Shown: piece after piece, positions 1 to 9,977 of the stretch
Layout: each line of letters opens with the position of its first letter
Position numbering within the stretch: the first letter of the stretch is position 1
NCBI GenBank assembly: GCA_963677165.2
Contig: CAXXSX010000002.1
Location: forward strand, 2,542,001 to 2,606,000
Source: JAFGXT01 sp963677165
GTDB lineage: Bacteria; Verrucomicrobiota; Lentisphaeria; Victivallales; SZUA-371
Direction of reading: 5' to 3'
DNA length: 64,000 nt
The notes under the pieces: model-generated
What the model was told of the DNA's origin: nothing
Databases searched by the model: none
What the model saw: only the letters and a program-made list of their open reading frames with translations
Translations under genes and position numbers: made by a program

Positions 1-3000
1 CTTCCCTGGAGAAATATTCTTAACTGGTCCGTTCCGGTTGGAATTCTGTATCTTTGTCTGATCGTCTGTCTTGGAGCAATTTTGACTTTGGCCGGTGATT
101 TCCCGTTTATATTGATTGTCAGAGTCTGTTCCTTATCGCATGGATTATAAACAACAGATACCATGTAATTCATCCCTTTGGGTTTTGTAATAAAAAATTG
201 GGCGGTACCGGGTGTGTTGTTTCCGCCGAGCATAAAAGCTTCATTGCTTGAGTTAAATCGATAAGGTCCAGCTATGATTCTGCCGGATGATAGATATTCA
301 TTGCCAAGAATATTAACAGTTCTTGATTTCGTTCCATGAAGCAATAGGCCATATATGGGAGATGGGACAATACCGTTTTCAGATTTATAATCCCCCCACT
401 TTATGTAACCTTTAACGGAGGGATAAATTACTTTTTTTTTTTTAGACGCTGTGAAGGAAAACAGGTTTGCCATAAATTTATCGGCAATAGGATCAATACC
501 AACTTTTGACAGGAAATCAAACCCTGAAACAATATAGGAGCCGTTGCCGCTGGATATTTGAATTAATGCAATATCCTGCAATCCACGACCAAAGTTTGCG
601 TGAATAATAAATTTGTTTTGTAACTTATGGGTATTTAATCTGAAACCTTGTTTCACCGGAGCTACATTGGGTATGCCGGGTTGAGTTTCATCCCATTCGT
701 TTGGATCACTCCAGTAATAAAATGCGTAGTCAGGAAGACCATTATACAAAATCGGGTCTGAAGATGCCCGGTTAATGAATACTCCTGCTGATTTCAAATC
801 AATAATATTCAGTATATTATCGAGTCCGACTGCTTTCAGTTGGGCATCAGACGGAGCAAGCAGAATTATAACCCCACCCTTTTTGACAAAGCTGTCAATG
901 TAATTTCGGGCGTTTTTCAAGCCCGATTCGGCATCAGCTCCGATCAGAAGAGTATTCCCCGGGCGTAAGCCAGCAAAATTTTTGATTTCAGCAAATTTGA
1001 TATTGATGCTTTCAAGCGCATCAATATATTCTCCGGAAGGATCAAACAAGCGAAGTGAATTGCTGAATTTTCCATTGTCAACTGCCCATTTTCTGGTTCC
1101 TACAAAAACCTTGGTTTCGTTTGAGGAGATCAGTTTTGTTCCTATTTTGAGGTTTCCGATAAGACGATAACCACCAGGTTCAAGTGACGCAGGTAATTTA
1201 ATTGTAATCGGAAATGATTTCGACTGGTAATAATTTATTCTTGGAACCGAAACTTTTCCATTCATGAATTTCTTGCCGGAATTGTTGGTCAATTCCCAGT
1301 ATATTGTCGCTCTCATCAAATCACTGTGATCATCGGAATCATTGATTATATGAATTTTGGTTTTCAGTTCCTGACCGGCGTATTTATTTGGGGTCCAGTT
1401 TTCCCAACTTAGCAATATCGGCTGAAATGCTACACGCAGTTGGTCGGCTGCCGGTTTGGGATCCATTTCCGAAAATATTCTTACTCGTTTCCATTTCGAG
1501 TAGAGCAGTGAGTAGGGCATAATTCCGGCAAGTCGCTGATTGTATTCCCGGAAACGGCGAAATTGTTCAACAGATTGTTTGGTCAGGAATGCCTGATACT
1601 GTAAAGCAAACTTTGAGTCTCCGTATTTATTGCCGCCCCAGCAGAGTGCAGGTGCTGTTTGATGCTGCATGACCGGAAATCCATTTTTAACCGTTGTAAA
1701 CGCTCCTACGCATTCTGACAACGTTAATGGACGCTGCGGATCAGTGACATCGTCCACTGGCTTTCTGAAGTTTAGGTAATCAAGAAACGATCCATAATAC
1801 CAGCCGGCATAAAAATGCATGTCATTGATATCACCGGCATCGCATTCAGGTGCGCCCGCATCTGCCAGATATAATGCATTCGGATTCCATGCTTTGAGTT
1901 TTTTGCAAACCCTTTGAAGCCAGTCATAGTAATTTCGCTGGTCTGCCTGTTTCAGTCCTACCTCATTTGCAACAATGTAAATCACAACAGAAGGATGATG
2001 AAGGAAATTTCTAAAATATTTATCTTTTAATTCATTGATGGTAAAGGAGATATCATTTGATGGGCTGTCTTTCTTGGCACCGGGCGGAGGGCCGTAACAT
2101 CCCTGGATTACCATCATTCCCATTTCATCACAAACATCAAGCCAGTTTTTCAAGTCATCATAGTTCTGAGAATGCATCCTCATAATATTGATGTTTCTGA
2201 GCTTAAGGTCGCGAATATAATCCTTGATAAAATCTTTTCTCTGTCCAATTTTCTGCAAAACGTTTTTGGCGGGGGGATTTAAAGCGCATCCGCGTAAAAA
2301 AATCGGTTTGTCGTTAAGAATGAATTTTCCGTCAGCTGTTTTGAAGTTTTTAAAACCAAATCTGATTTCTTTAGAGGCCAATACCTTATCGTCTTTATAT
2401 GCTCCAATTTTCAATACATAAAGTTCAGGAGATTCTGGAGTCCATATATTAGGTTCGAGATCGGGAATCGTGTATGTCAGGGAGTTTTTGGCTTTCTTCT
2501 TCAGATTGATTGTTCCGAATTCTCCTTCCCATATTTCATCACCTGTAAGCTTTTTGTTGGGTAGCAGTGATCCTTTCACCGTGATATTCTCGGAATCAAT
2601 AATAGAATCGATATTAATCGTCAGTTTGATATTAGTTTCACTCGTGATAATATCTACATTCCCTACATTTACCAGGTCACAGCTTATGAATGACGGCATT
2701 ACCGGGTTTGGGTTTTGCCGATCTGTTGAAAAATAAAAATTGTCATATTTAACAAATTGTGGTTTATCGCCTTTATTTGCACGGCAGCCTATTCCAAATA
2801 AATTCAATTTGCTGAAATCAACAGTAGACTGTTTGAATTTTATCTCGGAAACAGATACTTCTTTGTTTTTATCAAGCAAGTCGAGAGTTTTAACCGTTAA
2901 TATTCCCTGATCTCCTTCGGGACGATAGTTTCCTTCTATTCTGACAATATATGGTTTGGGGATTGTTTTTGCTGTGGCAGACTGAGGTTTTGAACCGGTC

Positions 3001-3425
3001 TTGGCTACAATTGAGGCTGGTTGCTGGTCGTTATTGGAAATGGAACCAACAAAGTTATTAAAGAAAGTTCCCACAGGAGACATGATACCACGATAAAATC
3101 CATTATCTTTGTTTTCGCCGACAACCATAATGTCGTATGCAAAGAAAAACGGTTCTTTTCCTGTTAACCTTGCTCCCGTCTGACGTACAAAACGTGTTGT
3201 CTTGTTTGTCGGGGAGGCATCTATCCACCCTCCTTTATCGTTCCAGGTGAATGTTGAACGTTTTCCCAAAGCAAACCAACCGTGGCTGGAAGGTCCGCGT
3301 TCAAAATCTTCAAAAAAAGTCGCGCCATCAGCTCTAAAGCTGAAGAATGCTACACTTATAAAAATAAATGAGTACAATATCCCGGCTAATTTTCGTATAG
3401 CCATATTGAAAGTATATAAATCCAT
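1..3425 (-). CDS. Secreted glycoside hydrolase family 2-type enzyme (3' end beyond window)
   Basis: The minus frame is open from an ATG at 3425 to the window edge, giving at least 1141 residues. The N-terminus is a signal peptide with a hydrophobic stretch. Residues about 35-230 look like a concanavalin-type beta-sandwich. An immunoglobulin-like GH2 domain and a TIM barrel follow. The barrel carries the GH2 acid/base pattern in HHPSVVIYIVANE (Glu near residue 488) and a nucleophile-like Glu in LTLSEC (near 571). Such enzymes act on beta-galactosides, beta-mannosides or beta-glucuronides, and the substrate cannot be read from the motifs. The long C-terminal part (after about 700) is beta-rich with a glutamine-amidotransferase-like segment, as in large PVC GH2 proteins. 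A weak TAGGA ribosome site precedes the start, and a second ATG at 3404 is possible. Confidence 0.8.
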   Translation of the reverse strand, partial: MDLYTFNMAIRKLAGILYSFIFISVAFFSFRADGATFFEDFERGPSSHGWFALGKRSTFTWNDKGGWIDASPTNKTTRFVRQTGARLTGKEPFFFAYDIMVVGENKDNGFYRGIMSPVGTFFNNFVGSISNNDQQPASIVAKTGSKPQSATAKTIPKPYIVRIEGNYRPEGDQGILTVKTLDLLDKNKEVSVSEIKFKQSTVDFSKLNLFGIGCRANKGDKPQFVKYDNFYFSTDRQNPNPVMPSFISCDLVNVGNVDIITSETNIKLTINIDSIIDSENITVKGSLLPNKKLTGDEIWEGEFGTINLKKKAKNSLTYTIPDLEPNIWTPESPELYVLKIGAYKDDKVLASKEIRFGFKNFKTADGKFILNDKPIFLRGCALNPPAKNVLQKIGQRKDFIKDYIRDLKLRNINIMRMHSQNYDDLKNWLDVCDEMGMMVIQGCYGPPPGAKKDSPSNDISFTINELKDKYFRNFLHHPSVVIYIVANEVGLKQADQRNYYDWLQRVCKKLKAWNPNALYLADAGAPECDAGDINDMHFYAGWYYGSFLDYLNFRKPVDDVTDPQRPLTLSECVGAFTTVKNGFPVMQHQTAPALCWGGNKYGDSKFALQYQAFLTKQSVEQFRRFREYNQRLAGIMPYSLLYSKWKRVRIFSEMDPKPAADQLRVAFQPILLSWENWTPNKYAGQELKTKIHIINDSDDHSDLMRATIYWELTNNSGKKFMNGKVSVPRINYYQSKSFPITIKLPASLEPGGYRLIGNLKIGTKLISSNETKVFVGTRKWAVDNGKFSNSLRLFDPSGEYIDALESINIKFAEIKNFAGLRPGNTLLIGADAESGLKNARNYIDSFVKKGGVIILLAPSDAQLKAVGLDNILNIIDLKSAGVFINRASSDPILYNGLPDYAFYYWSDPNEWDETQPGIPNVAPVKQGFRLNTHKLQNKFIIHANFGRGLQDIALIQISSGNGSYIVSGFDFLSKVGIDPIADKFMANLFSFTASKKKKVIYPSVKGYIKWGDYKSENGIVPSPIYGLLLHGTKSRTVNILGNEYLSSGRIIAGPYRFNSSNEAFMLGGNNTPGTAQFFITKPKGMNYMVSVVYNPCDKEQTLTININGKSPAKVKIAPRQTIRQRYRIPTGTDQLRIFLQG

Positions 3426-3705
3426 ATAATAAAATCCTAAAGTATATTGATATCAAAGAAGTTTTGAAAGTTAATACCTCTTTGTTAATGGAAATACCAT
3501 TGAAAATAAGGGCTCGCCTATATTATAAATCAATTTTAAATTTAATGCAAAATTAATTTTATTCAAAGTTTCTGTAAGGAATTGTGCTGTTTTTGAGTTT
3601 AAACATTAAAAATCGAAAATTTTTGTATTCAGGGCTTGAAATATAAAGTCATTAAGATAAATTAAAGGCTCCTTGTCATAAGGAGCGTGTTATGCGTTAT
3701 CAGAC

Positions 3706-3781
<76 letters not shown>

Positions 3782-3826
3782 TTTTTTTGTTTGGCAGACC
3801 GATAATGCATAATATGACGTCTATGC

Positions 3827-3902
<76 letters not shown>

Positions 3903-3906
3903 TTTT

Positions 3907-3930
3907 CTATTTTTGCTTAGGCAAAAATAG
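3907..3930 (+). terminator. Hairpin after the tRNA-Glu pair
   Basis: A perfect 10-bp inverted repeat (CTATTTTTGC / GCAAAAATAG) with loop TTAG starts 5 nt after the tRNA. No T-run follows on either strand, so it may act in 3' processing or as a weak terminator. Confidence 0.4.
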
Positions 3931-4020
3931 TGAAGGGTGTTAAAGTTGCTCTTAACTTCATGTTGCGTTGTCGCATTTCAGCTTATTCCATTGTTTCTGA
4001 TTTATTCATAACGATTATTC

Positions 4021-4192
4021 TTCGACACGTGAAGTAGCAAACTGCGTTTGCCGTTAAGGAGCTCATTGCATTCGCAGTGAAGTGTTTCTTCGGAACGTAT
4101 TAAATTCATGGGCATTGCCGCTTTCTTTTTTCGCTTGGTGCAGGTTAACCTTTACTTTGCCGTTGGGCAAATCTTCACTTGACCATAGGTCA
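4021..4192. repeat. Structured intergenic stretch downstream of araC-like gene
   Basis: This non-coding stretch holds short hairpins, including GCAAAC-TGC-GTTTGC at 4037-4051 and TGACC-ATA-GGTCA near 4180-4192. The style resembles the hairpin repeats elsewhere in the window. No open frame with coding character was seen between 3931 and 4196. Confidence 0.3.
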
Positions 4193-4196
4193 TCCT

Positions 4197-5000
4197 TCAT
4201 TCCGTATTTATGTGGATTTTTCCGTATTGCTTGCGATATGCGGCTGGTGTTATGCCGATAATCTTTTTGAATTTACGGCGGAAATATGCCATGTCGTTAA
4301 AACCGGATTCTTCGGCTGTTTGGCTGATGTTCAATGTACTCTCCAGTAACAGTTTCCTGGCGTGGGCAATACGGCAAGCGTTAAGATGTTCGGTTAGTGG
4401 CATCCCGTATGCCTGTTTGAAAACACGACCCAGATAATCCGGGTTGCATTGCAGATGGTTTGCCACGTCCGAGGTTGATATTTGACTCGAAAAGTTTAAT
4501 TTTATATAGTCATGGGCTTTTACCGCAACCTGCAAAGGGAGAATGTGATTGTTGTCTGTCGTTTCGGCTATTTTCGATAAAATCAGAGTCAGAATCAGAC
4601 CGGAGCAGACAGGGGAGGACTCTGTAATGTCTTGATTGCTGAGTAACTGTCGAAACCAGACCGTAATCTTTTCCGGGGACGCGGAACGGCTGCACTGGGG
4701 CAGGGAGGTGAGAATTTGTTCTCCGCGCCGGTCGGCAATATTAAAGTGAAACCAGTAAAATTTCAGATCGTTGGAATATTGTTCCAGTCCGCCGTGACGT
4801 TTTCCGGGAAACAGCAGCAGGGAGCCTCCGGCGGGGACCTCGAACTGTTGTGATTCTTCGTACATCTTCAGTATTCCGCTGGTGACAAAGATCAGCTCGT
4901 GACTGTCCATTATTCGGTCGGGATGGGTTCCTATACCTCTGGAAATAAAGAACCCTCCATTATAAGGGATAAATGGCGATATGTCGTCAAATTCCTTCAT
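4197..5000 (-). CDS. AraC-family transcriptional regulator
   Basis: A 267-residue one-component regulator. Residues about 15-120 form a cupin-like sugar-sensing domain (the FPGKRHGGLEQY stretch is typical). Residues about 165-262 form the two-helix-turn-helix AraC DNA-binding domain, with the family signature ISQTAEESGFNDMAYFRRKF and ITPAAYRKQY at the end. It is divergent from the GH127 gene at 5216 with a 215-bp shared promoter region, so it probably controls that gene in response to an arabinose-containing sugar. The start is preceded by AGGAGAAACAT, which fits a ribosome site. Confidence 0.9.
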   Translation of the reverse strand: MKEFDDISPFIPYNGGFFISRGIGTHPDRIMDSHELIFVTSGILKMYEESQQFEVPAGGSLLLFPGKRHGGLEQYSNDLKFYWFHFNIADRRGEQILTSLPQCSRSASPEKITVWFRQLLSNQDITESSPVCSGLILTLILSKIAETTDNNHILPLQVAVKAHDYIKLNFSSQISTSDVANHLQCNPDYLGRVFKQAYGMPLTEHLNACRIAHARKLLLESTLNISQTAEESGFNDMAYFRRKFKKIIGITPAAYRKQYGKIHINTE

Positions 5001-5215
5001 GTATGTTTCTCCTGAATTGTGCCACTATAATTACCATTATAGCACAAATTATCAAGATATAAATACATGAAAAATCGGAATTGTCTCCTTTTTGTGCGGA
5101 ACGGTCTTCTTGCCGAAATCAGTATTTGCGGTTACAATTTATAACAGATATCAGTTATTCATGAATAATGTGTGGTAAAAAAACAAGAAATCAATGACAA
5201 TGGAGTTTCCTGAAT

Positions 5216-7111
5216 ATGGAACAGTCGAAACACAATTCAGTAAAATTTACCGGTGGCTTTTGGCAGCACTTCGAAGAAGTCAATCGGGTCAGTACTATTC
5301 CGCAGAATTACAAACAGTCCAGTGAATCCGGAAGGATCGAAGCCATGAAGCTTCAGTGGCGCGAAGGAATGCCGAATCATCCGCATCATTTCTGGGATTC
5401 CGATGTGGCTAAATGGATGGAAGCCGTTGCGTTTTCCCTGATGAAGACTCCGGACAGTCAGCTTGAAGCTCAGGTTGAAGAAGTTATCGACAGTATTGAA
5501 CAAGGGCAGACCTCGGATGGCTATTATAATTCATACTTTCAGCAGATCGCACCGGCAAACCGCTGGCAGGATTTACGAATTAAGCATGAATTATATTGTG
5601 CCGGACATTTAATGGAGGCCGCTGTTGCCTACTATGAAGCAACCGGCAAACGTCGATTCCTTGATATCATGTGTAAATATGCCGACTATATCGATCAGAC
5701 CTTCGGTCCTGAATCGGAAGGTAAAGTTCCTGGATACCCCGGTCATGAGGAAATCGAACTGGCTCTGGTTAAACTGTATCAGGCGACTGGTAATAAAAAA
5801 TATCTTAACCTGTCAAAATTCTTTGTTGACGCCAGGGGGCAAGACCCGAATTATTTTATAAAAGAAATGGAAACTCTGGGCACCAGAAATGTTAATTCAT
5901 GGACCGAAATGGAGTATTTTCAGGCTCATAAGTCGGTAAGGGAACAGGATGAGGCTGTTGGACATGCTGTCCGGGCTTGCTATCTCTATTCCGGCATGGC
6001 GGATGTGGCGCGGGAAACCAAAGATGAAGGCTTGACTGGTGCCTGCCGTAACCTCTGGAATAATATAGTAAGTAAAAAGATGTACATTACCGGCGCGATC
6101 GGTTCCTGTTATCATGGCGAGACTTTTACGAATGCCTATGATTTGCCGAATGAGGCGGCTTATGCGGAAACCTGTGCTTCGATTGCTCTGCTGTTTTTCT
6201 CCTACCGCATGTTCCAGATGGAGAAGAATGGCAAATATATTGATGTTCTTGAACGTGCGTTATACAATGGTGCTTCAAGCGGGATTTCTCTTGATGGAAA
6301 ACGTTTCTTCTATGTCAATCCGTTGGCATGTTATCCCAACGGTATATTATCCAATGGGAAAAAACACATACCGCGTCCGGAGTGGTTCGGTTGTTCATGC
6401 TGTCCGCCGAATGTGGCGCGCCTGCGTGCGTCTCTCGGACAATATTTTTATGACTGCAGCGATTCAACTATTTGGGTGAACCTCTACAATACTTCCACTG
6501 CGGACCTTGAGATTGCCGGGAATAAGATAGAATTGGTCCAGACGGCAAATTATCCGTGGGATGGAAAGGTCGACCTTTTGGTGAATGTTGCCGAAGCCGC
6601 GGCGTTTGAAATTGCGGTGCGAATTCCGGGATGGTGTCGTGATGCTGTGGTGAAAGTGAATGGCGGGAAGATCGAAACGAAACCGTTGCTGAAAGATGGA
6701 TATGTGTATATCAAACGTTCATGGATTTCCGGTGATAAAGTTGAACTCGATCTACCGATGCCGGTTGAATTGATCCATGCGAACCCGAAGGTTCGTCACG
6801 ACTGCGGACGTGTGGCTCTGACACGTGGTCCTCTGGTGTATTGCATTGAACAACAGGATAACGGTACTGATTTGAACACTATTGAGTTGCCGAAGTCAAC
6901 CGGGTTCAGTCTGGAAAACGACGCACAGTTGCTTGACGGTGCAGTGACACTTTCCGCTAACGCGACAAGGATTGATGAATCAACCTGGGGGGATGCGTTG
7001 TATTCAACCAAGGAACCGGAGACCGTTGAGTGTAAACTCAAAGCGGTACCGTATTTCTGTTGGGGAAACCGTGAATTCGGCGAAATGCTCGTCTGGATTC
7101 GCCAAAGTTGA
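5216..7111 (+). CDS. Glycoside hydrolase family 127 (beta-L-arabinofuranosidase-type)
   Basis: The protein has 631 residues, the usual GH127 length. It retains the zinc/nucleophile residues known from Bifidobacterium HypBA1: Glu318 and Cys320 in NEAAYAETC, and the Cys395-Cys396 pair in GCSCCPPN. In HypBA1 the first of the paired cysteines is the nucleophile and the Glu/Cys set binds zinc. An (alpha/alpha)6 barrel is followed by beta domains. No signal peptide is visible, so it likely acts in the cytoplasm on imported arabino-oligosaccharides. The divergent AraC regulator supports sugar-inducible expression. The exact linkage cleaved is inferred. Confidence 0.9.
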   Translation: MEQSKHNSVKFTGGFWQHFEEVNRVSTIPQNYKQSSESGRIEAMKLQWREGMPNHPHHFWDSDVAKWMEAVAFSLMKTPDSQLEAQVEEVIDSIEQGQTSDGYYNSYFQQIAPANRWQDLRIKHELYCAGHLMEAAVAYYEATGKRRFLDIMCKYADYIDQTFGPESEGKVPGYPGHEEIELALVKLYQATGNKKYLNLSKFFVDARGQDPNYFIKEMETLGTRNVNSWTEMEYFQAHKSVREQDEAVGHAVRACYLYSGMADVARETKDEGLTGACRNLWNNIVSKKMYITGAIGSCYHGETFTNAYDLPNEAAYAETCASIALLFFSYRMFQMEKNGKYIDVLERALYNGASSGISLDGKRFFYVNPLACYPNGILSNGKKHIPRPEWFGCSCCPPNVARLRASLGQYFYDCSDSTIWVNLYNTSTADLEIAGNKIELVQTANYPWDGKVDLLVNVAEAAAFEIAVRIPGWCRDAVVKVNGGKIETKPLLKDGYVYIKRSWISGDKVELDLPMPVELIHANPKVRHDCGRVALTRGPLVYCIEQQDNGTDLNTIELPKSTGFSLENDAQLLDGAVTLSANATRIDESTWGDALYSTKEPETVECKLKAVPYFCWGNREFGEMLVWIRQS

Positions 7112-7123
7112 CAGGGGAAGAAA

Positions 7124-7162
7124 CACCACGAAGAACACGAAGGACCACGAAGATTTATTTTT
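7124..7162. repeat. CGAAG-type dispersed repeat, copy 1
   Basis: Tandem CACGAAG-type words (ACCACGAAGAACACGAAGG followed by ACCACGAAGA) lie just after the GH127 stop. A partly complementary TTCTGTGTCCTTC follows. Related copies are at 7827, 8195 and 11121. Confidence 0.7.
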
Positions 7163-7523
7163 CTGTGTCCTTCTTTTCTGTCAAATTGGCAGGAATTTGA
7201 GAAGGCTTCATTCTTCTGAATGGCGAATATGCCGCGAAGGACACAATCATTCCAATGACTGTATATACAAAAAGTTGAATGAATCCAAATCTCCAGATAG
7301 ATTGTTTTTTGCCATCAAAAAAGTTGTAATCAATTTTACTGGCAAAGGAAACGGTGTACGCTAGAATCTTTAGATATAGTTTTTTCCAAAAATTCATTTC
7401 TTCGTATTCCCAGGGAGTCCAGTTCCAAAAACTGTCAGGAAGAAGAGATGCTGATATTGGGATAAGCATTCCCCAGGCAATACAAAAGGCGATTACGATA
7501 AGCCTTTTATGTCTTGTTCTCAT
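7155..7523 (-). CDS. Small membrane protein, unknown function
   Basis: The protein has 122 residues with two clear hydrophobic segments (about 7-27 and 82-101) separated by an aromatic-rich loop, and a charged C-terminus. No family is recognised. The last residues (KKDTEK) are encoded by a CGAAG-type dispersed repeat, so the original C-terminus may have been altered by the repeat. Only moderately sure it is expressed: the membrane topology argues for a real gene, but a strong ribosome site is lacking. Confidence 0.55.
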   Translation of the reverse strand: MRTRHKRLIVIAFCIAWGMLIPISASLLPDSFWNWTPWEYEEMNFWKKLYLKILAYTVSFASKIDYNFFDGKKQSIWRFGFIQLFVYTVIGMIVSFAAYSPFRRMKPSQIPANLTEKKDTEK

Positions 7524-7816
7524 CTTGTTTCTCTTCCCTTCGTACTACTATCTATCAACTTCTTGTTTTTTTAGAAAGATTTCCATGAAACAGTATTTGT
7601 AAATCTTTAATTATTAATTATATAATGCGCCTGTTTTTTCGATGTAATTATAGCCGATAGAAAGCTGTTCCAAGTAGGGCGATTTTCGATGAAAACGCCC
7701 GTCGCACCAGTGACAGTATAATCGTTTTAAATTTTCATGTATAAACTACCGTGCTGATGCACGGTGTGCCGGTTTTATCAAAACAGGCACTACTTTGCTC
7801 CCGCATTTTTTTACTC

Positions 7817-8113
7817 TCATTTTCTTTTCTTCGTAGTTCTTCGTGTCCTTGGAGGTGGAGAATCTTTTTCTTCTTCTTCTTCTTTTTGGTTGTCGTTGCG
7901 GTACTTGTCGTAGAAGAAAATCAAGGTGATGGAGCATGCCACAGACGCTAGGATTTTCAAGAAATCGATCATATCATCGCCGGAATGTCGGGGGAAATTA
8001 GTAGGAATATAGGCATTCAGCAGAGAAACGAAAATAGCGTACAAAATAAACAGCTTTACAAAATAAGCCGCTGCAGGTTTAGTCTTGTTTTCTTTCATCC
8101 CTGGTGATTCCAA
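7817..8113 (-). CDS. Small membrane protein with charged tail, unknown function
   Basis: The protein has 98 residues with hydrophobic segments at about 17-36 and 50-66, then a run of Glu/Lys and a basic Arg/Lys tail. No family is recognised. The basic tail is encoded by one copy of the CGAAG-type repeat (7827-7852), while another inverted copy lies upstream at 8195-8226, so the gene sits between inverted copies. The upstream sequence CACCAGGGATG gives only a weak ribosome site. Confidence 0.5.
   Translation of the reverse strand: MESPGMKENKTKPAAAYFVKLFILYAIFVSLLNAYIPTNFPRHSGDDMIDFLKILASVACSITLIFFYDKYRNDNQKEEEEEKDSPPPRTRRTTKKRK
7827..7852. repeat. CGAAG-type dispersed repeat, copy 2 (inverted)
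   Basis: CTTCGTAGTTCTTCGTGTCC is the reverse complement of the copy-1 motif. It overlaps the 3' end of the 98-residue gene. Confidence 0.6.
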
Positions 8114-8194
8114 ATGTTTTAAATGAGTATATTAAAACATAATATAATAATGATGCTGTTCAATAAAGGTTGTCGAATTAATTCATTTTTTATT

Positions 8195-8226
8195 GCTACG
8201 AAGAACTCGAAAGATCACGAAGAGGT
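8195..8226. repeat. CGAAG-type dispersed repeat, copy 3
   Basis: Contains CTACGAAGAACTCGAAAG and ATCACGAAGAGG, in inverted orientation to the copy at 7827 about 370 bp away. Confidence 0.6.
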
Positions 8227-8383
8227 TGAAAATGTTCGTGTTTAATTTCTGTTGGTATTCCAGAAGGGCGATGTTCTTAAAATTGATTTATGTAATTTGT
8301 TTTGAATAGGACTGTTTGTCTTTTTGAATATTCATGGTAATATATATTAATAATTTTTACCATTATTAATATTCAGGGGAATT

Positions 8384-9295
8384 ATGCGACTAAAGTATTT
8401 TGCACCAAGAATGTGTATCGTAAAATTAGTATTGTTCTCGTTTTTAATTTTGAGTTCTTTGAGTGTATTTGCGACCTACCAGGTCGAGGACGAGCTGGAA
8501 TATAATGGGCAACAGTATTTTATTGGGATGCAATATAAAGACTATCGTTGTCCGATATGGTATTTTCCTCTGGAATCATATATTAAGCAGAAAAAGATAA
8601 ATCTGATGAAAAAGTTTGAGCCATATGGTGCCGGTATGTGTACTGCTTGTTGGCGAGGATATGTGGGAGACTATCAAATAAAGGACGGAAAATTTTTTCT
8701 GTTGCATTTGAATATGGATCCGTGGGCGGAACAAGGTATAAAAGAATATCCTTTAAGCATTGTTAATCCTAAGTGGAAATCACCGGTTTTTGCTGATTGG
8801 TATACCGGAAGCTTTTTATTATGCAGGCGTATTGCTTTTGAATGGCATTGCCTTGTTCCTGTCTATAAGGTGAAGATAAAACAGGGAAAAGTGCAGAAGA
8901 TTGCCGATTCCTCACATTGGTTAAGGAATGTTGCGATGAAATCAGAAAGAATGAAAAATCAACTTGCGGCATACCGAAAACAAAAGTTGAAGCCATATCG
9001 GGGCTGGGATAAGAATTTATGCAGGGATTTCTTTCAGTGCATTGATAACGTAAAACCGGGAATGACGCTTACAGAAGTCGAAAAGAATATGAAGCAGTTT
9101 GACCTTGATAATAAATATTTTAAGGCGGCAAAGAAATTGAAATGCTTTGCTGATGGTATTCTACGCTTTTACGTATTCAAACTGAAAAAAGACACAGTAA
9201 GTCCGGAAGATATTTTCCTTGATCTTGTTTTCAAAGCCGATTTGCTTCAGAAAATGCGTATTGTTTTTAATACTACTCCAGGGGTGTCTCAATAA
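8384..9295 (+). CDS. Exported hypothetical protein
   Basis: The protein has 303 residues with an N-terminal signal sequence (hydrophobic residues about 12-31, cut near VFA-TY). The mature part is Trp/Tyr-rich with seven cysteines and no recognised family. The C-terminal third (DNVKPGMTLTEVEKNMKQF) resembles small lipoprotein folds of the BamE/SmpA type, where a PGM-T-x-x-EV turn is common, but this is a weak similarity. The start is preceded by GGGGAATT. It stands alone between repeats and a divergent block of small genes. Confidence 0.6.
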   Translation: MRLKYFAPRMCIVKLVLFSFLILSSLSVFATYQVEDELEYNGQQYFIGMQYKDYRCPIWYFPLESYIKQKKINLMKKFEPYGAGMCTACWRGYVGDYQIKDGKFFLLHLNMDPWAEQGIKEYPLSIVNPKWKSPVFADWYTGSFLLCRRIAFEWHCLVPVYKVKIKQGKVQKIADSSHWLRNVAMKSERMKNQLAAYRKQKLKPYRGWDKNLCRDFFQCIDNVKPGMTLTEVEKNMKQFDLDNKYFKAAKKLKCFADGILRFYVFKLKKDTVSPEDIFLDLVFKADLLQKMRIVFNTTPGVSQ

Positions 9296-9334
9296 CAGTT
9301 CGAAAGTTACTCGACTTTTTGCCATTAGCTTGTC

Positions 9335-9967
9335 TTATCGTTTGAAAGAGTTTTTGTTCAGTTTTACGCAGTCAATTATTCCAACTCCGGTATATTCAGC
9401 AATTTTACGACTAATTTTTACAACTTGATACTTTGAGTTTCGAGACATGATATTAAAACGTTTATTTCCGGCGAAGCACAAGTTCAGTTGGTAAGCATTA
9501 TTATGTGAGAATTTCCAGTAACAGATTTGGATACACTGTAATTCATTCATAGGTAATTTTTCTGAAACCTGGTTTGTAGGTACTCGTTTAACTATATTTT
9601 CCAGTCGGTTGTCTTTTAAAATACTTACCGTAGACGATTTCATATCAAAAATAACTTTAGTCGAGAATTTCTTCAATAAATAATGTCCTAGACAGAAAGA
9701 GAATGCTCCCAAACCAGTGAATAGTACTAAAAAGAGTTGAAAGGAAAACTCCACTATATATATTTTGAGTGAAAGCATTGGAAGGAAGATCAGGAATAAC
9801 AATATCAAAGGAATGCAAAAAAATAGATTGAAATTAGCTGTTTTCAACTCGGCTCTGTCTGGATAAATAAAAAGTTTTTTATCACAGATTCCACTGCTGA
9901 CGAAATTAATTTCCAGCGGACTGATATCGACATCGGGATAATCCTCAATTTTTACAAAATCATTCAT
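9335..9967 (-). CDS. Hypothetical protein with two transmembrane segments
   Basis: The protein has 210 residues. A soluble N-terminus of about 45 residues is followed by two adjacent hydrophobic helices (about 47-68 and 72-97) and a cytosolic C-terminal domain. The layout resembles bacterial PH-domain-like membrane proteins, but no specific family is recognised. It is the last gene of a three-gene minus-strand set (11005 to 9335), starting 10 bp after the stop of the previous gene. Confidence 0.6.
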   Translation of the reverse strand: MNDFVKIEDYPDVDISPLEINFVSSGICDKKLFIYPDRAELKTANFNLFFCIPLILLFLIFLPMLSLKIYIVEFSFQLFLVLFTGLGAFSFCLGHYLLKKFSTKVIFDMKSSTVSILKDNRLENIVKRVPTNQVSEKLPMNELQCIQICYWKFSHNNAYQLNLCFAGNKRFNIMSRNSKYQVVKISRKIAEYTGVGIIDCVKLNKNSFKR

Positions 9968-9977
9968 ACTGATAATT